Part shown: piece after piece, positions 46,277-64,000 of the stretch
How positions within the stretch are numbered: position 1 is the stretch's first letter
Layout of the letters: every line of letters starts with the position of its first letter
Assembly: GCF_037042905.1 (NCBI RefSeq)
Contig: NC_087249.1
Location: 34,561,901-34,625,900, forward strand
Length of the DNA stretch: 64,000 nt
Source: Lytechinus pictus
Taxonomy: Eukaryota; Echinodermata; Echinoidea; Temnopleuroida; Toxopneustidae
Direction of reading: 5' to 3'
Position numbers and translations under genes: made by a program
The notes under the pieces: model-generated
Database searches by the model: none
Told to the model about the DNA's origin: nothing
The model's input: only the letters and a program-made list of their open reading frames with translations

Positions 46277-46345
46277 CAGTGTATACTTATTTGACTTTTC
46301 TCTTATTCAATTTAAATTTGCTGTTAGGGTGGACTTGTCCTTTAA

Positions 46346-48144
46346 TAAAATAAATATTAGTAAATTAATAAACCAACAGAGATTTTGTCTAGATGTAACT
46401 TACTAGGGGGTGTATGAAGAGATCAAGGATTACCCCTTAGAGAGTAAATACTCAATGATGAATGAATGGTAATATCATAAGGTTTCTCTTGTGTCATGCT
46501 TGAAGAATCAGGGGGCCAGAGTCCAATTGTGTACATATGCTTTGCTCCATTTGCCTCTTCACTTTTTGAAGTGTGAGTGTGTTTGAATAAAATTTTAGGT
46601 TTAGTGGTTTCTGAAAAGAGTTACAAAAATGCAGTATTCAAACAGAAAGAACCTCCCTTGTACATTTACAATGTATTGGTACAGTTGTGTGATACATGAC
46701 ATGGCAGAATATAGAGCAAGCCTAGTTAGGATTTTATTGCCAGAGTAGAAATCGACAGGAATGAAATTATGAGATTGTGGTGTTTTAAAAAAGAGTGAGT
46801 AGAAAAATTCTTTTGGATGCTATTATTTTGTGTTCTTTGATAATCCTTTATTATAGATATCATGATCTGATTTCTTCTGTAGCCTACTTGTACTTAATAC
46901 ATAATTTGGTATTACAGAAACTGTCTGATTGACAGCCTTCCTGTGATTTAGATTCAGGTGTGTGTATATATAGATAAAGCAAATCATGACAGTTTGGATT
47001 CTGGCAATGTGAAGTTCATATGTATGTTGTGATATTATTTCCTCAATTTCAGCTGAGCAGTTTATGTCATGTGTAGGAAAAAATCTCAAAAGCCCAAATT
47101 TCCTACATTGTATTACAGTTTTCATTGGACCCTCTGGGAATTTCAGGGGTTCTTTTAAATTTTAACCCTAAAATGGCCGGGGGGGGGGGGTTGAATCAAC
47201 CCCCCCCTCAACATTTTCTGCGATCATTCCGCCGCGCGAAATTTTTTGACCGCGCCACTCGCAGAGTTTATACTTTTAAGTCTCGCGCATCTTTTGAGAC
47301 CAAATTTACGACGCCCGGGTACACGGTTTCGAAATTACGCAACATTTTGTAAGTGCATGTGAGACCAAAAATTGTTCCAAAACGTGATTTTGTGTACAAA
47401 GTCAATGCAAATTGAGTTTTCTCATCTTATTCATAAAGATATGATTATTTCTACTTTAAACAGCTGAAAGCAATTGATTTTAGCATAATTATGCTTCGAA
47501 AAGGTTGTGCAATAAATCTGGTGAAAAAAACAAAGAAAAACAAAAGGTTGAAAAACAAAGAAATACATAAGAAATTCATAAAACAATAAAATACATAAGA
47601 AATTGATTTCCAAACCGAAGTTTTTTTCAATTGCCATTGTTAAGAATGCTACAAAGAATATTTTTACCAAAAATTAGCATTCTAGGAGCTTTATTTAGTG
47701 AATTAGAGCAAAAAGTATGATTTATGCATAAATTAGCATAATTAATTCATATAAAATAAAATCTCATTATTTTGGAAAATTTTACCATACAGCCTTGTAG
47801 ATTACATCGCACACTACCAGCGTGCAAATTTTTGCGGCGCTCACGCGATCGGCAGCCGAGATCTCGGGGGGGGGGGGGGTTGAATCAACCCCCCCCCCGG
47901 CCACAGAACAGCCAAAAAAGCCCAGCCTAGTTAGGGTTAAATTAAGAGCACTTTAGGACATTTTGGGTGCAAATTGGCCCTAATCCCAGTCTAATTTTGT
48001 GTGTGGTCATGTTTCTGGATACTGTACTAGCTTCCTTGATGCCGGGATTTAAAAAGAAATAAGTATGTAAGTATATTGAAAGATTCTTCCGCCCTGTTAC
48101 AGCTCCGTTTTAGATACCGTTCTCTTGTATCTTGTAATCTGTAG
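46346..48144. other. DNA upstream of the CLC gene
   Basis: Holds the G/C-run repeat at 47172-47905 and otherwise AT-rich DNA. A spliced 5' non-coding exon may lie here or further left, since 48145 follows an AG acceptor; none could be identified. Confidence 0.4.
47172..47905. mobile_element. Foldback element with GGGGTTGAATCAACCCC ends
   Basis: Both ends carry GGCCGGGGG and the internal palindrome GGGGTTGAATCAACCCC, in inverted arrangement (47174-47210 and 47865-47905). No clean target duplication was found. Non-coding. Confidence 0.55.
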
Positions 48145-63350
<15,206 letters not shown>

Positions 63351-63782
63351 GTAAGTATCATGTAACCATGAAATATATTTTTTTACACAATGATTTACAA
63401 ATCATGAACAGAATTTGGGTTTTATATCATCAAAGCAAAAGGGGCATCCTTCCTCACAAAATTTCTTCATTTACTTACTGTATAAGTAGAATCTTGATCG
63501 ACATGAAGTTCTTATTTGCTTATTTGTCGACTCTCAGATGTATGTTTAATGTTGAGCATTTGTCCCTTCAATTGCTGTTAGCTCATCAAGGAAACATGAC
63601 ATGTTGATGACCGTCAGTATCAATGTTCGCCTCTTACTCACTCGTACTCCTCATAAATGCAGATTGTGTGTATTTATATGAATAATGAAATTGAAACCAA
63701 TCTCCAGATTAATTTCTGAGGGCTGTTTTCATGCATTTGTTTATGCTAAATTACATTTCATGTCTAACCTTATACCATTTTT

Positions 63783-64000
63783 GTCTCGCCCACCAGAGGT
63801 GAAGGCGAGACTTAGGGATCCAAATGTCGTCCGTCCGTCGTCTGTCGTCCGTCCGTCACAAATTTAATGACACATAACTCCACAACCGTAAGTTGCTTTT
63901 CTACCAAATTTAGATGGTAGAAGGACTTGGGGGACCTGCATGTTATGCTGCAGTCGGAGGTCACATGGTAAGGTCAAAGGTCATTTTCAGGTCAACGTTA
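63783..64000 (+). repeat. Start of another AGGTCAAAGGTCA-type repeat element
   Basis: Begins TTTTTGTCTCGCCCACCAGAGG, truncated here by the 20-base rule at its core TTTTGTCTCGCCCACC, then GTCCGTCCGTC words and AGGTCAAAGGTCA at 63971. It resembles the family in intron 5 and is cut by the window edge. Confidence 0.7.

Larger units (their letters stand above)
43646..46341. mobile_element. TTAA-flanked foldback MITE, copy 2, carrying an insertion
   Basis: It starts AGGGGAAGTCCACCCC right after the TTAA that ends copy 1, and closes with AGGGTGGACTTGTCCT before TTAA at 46342-46345. Without the insertion at 43988-46276 it is about 0.4 kb. Confidence 0.82.

Noticed and set aside
47125-47352. 75-codon plus-strand ORF
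   Set aside because: Spans the G/C-run foldback element and has no protein-like features.

Overview
This is a window of an animal nuclear genome, AT-rich, intron-rich and packed with transposable elements. A marine deuterostome is the best fit, most likely an echinoderm such as a sea urchin or sea star, with a hemichordate as second choice. The grounds are tRNA-derived SINEs and AGGTCAAAGGTCA-bearing repeats of a kind I know from echinoderm-like genomes, TTAA-flanked foldback MITEs, and a Ty3/gypsy element with integrase ahead of reverse transcriptase (Gmr1 type), a layout known from deuterostomes. The species cannot be fixed from sequence alone.

Three host genes are supported. (1) 1586-3534 (+) is the last exon of a single-pass membrane protein with a cytoplasmic tail of about 600 residues. 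(2) 20949-25096 (-) holds the last three coding exons of an SLC16/monocarboxylate-transporter-like gene, including a small terminal exon at 20949-21073 found by splice phase and TM12 homology. (3) 48145-63350 (+) holds 13 exons of a CLC-3/4/5-type Cl-/H+ exchanger, 652 codons with unbroken phase, running off the right edge before the CBS domains. A possible fourth is a Myb/SANT-like DNA-binding ORF at 40499-40957 (-), perhaps transposon-derived.

Most of the rest is mobile DNA, often nested. At 11156-19819 an hAT-like element contains a second hAT-like element, which contains a full-length 7.2 kb Gmr1-type retrotransposon. The LTRs look identical, the primer site is tRNA-Pro type, and one in-frame stop lies near the start of gag. 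At 29.8-33.1 kb foldback MITEs and an hAT-like element full of CAACTGG-type repeats are stacked. At 33.7-37.15 kb a 5'-truncated LINE is split by a TA-flanked MITE. At 41.0-42.7 kb an hAT-like element has a perfect 8-bp target duplication. At 43.0-46.3 kb two abutting TTAA elements occur, the second carrying an insertion that contains a purine tract of about 1.2 kb.

The CLC introns hold the most distinctive non-genic signals: six copies of a GTAAC-N4-GTTAC-like motif in intron 3, and a tandem array in intron 5 whose units each carry a perfect DR1 nuclear-receptor motif. I found no prokaryotic system, CRISPR array or rRNA gene.
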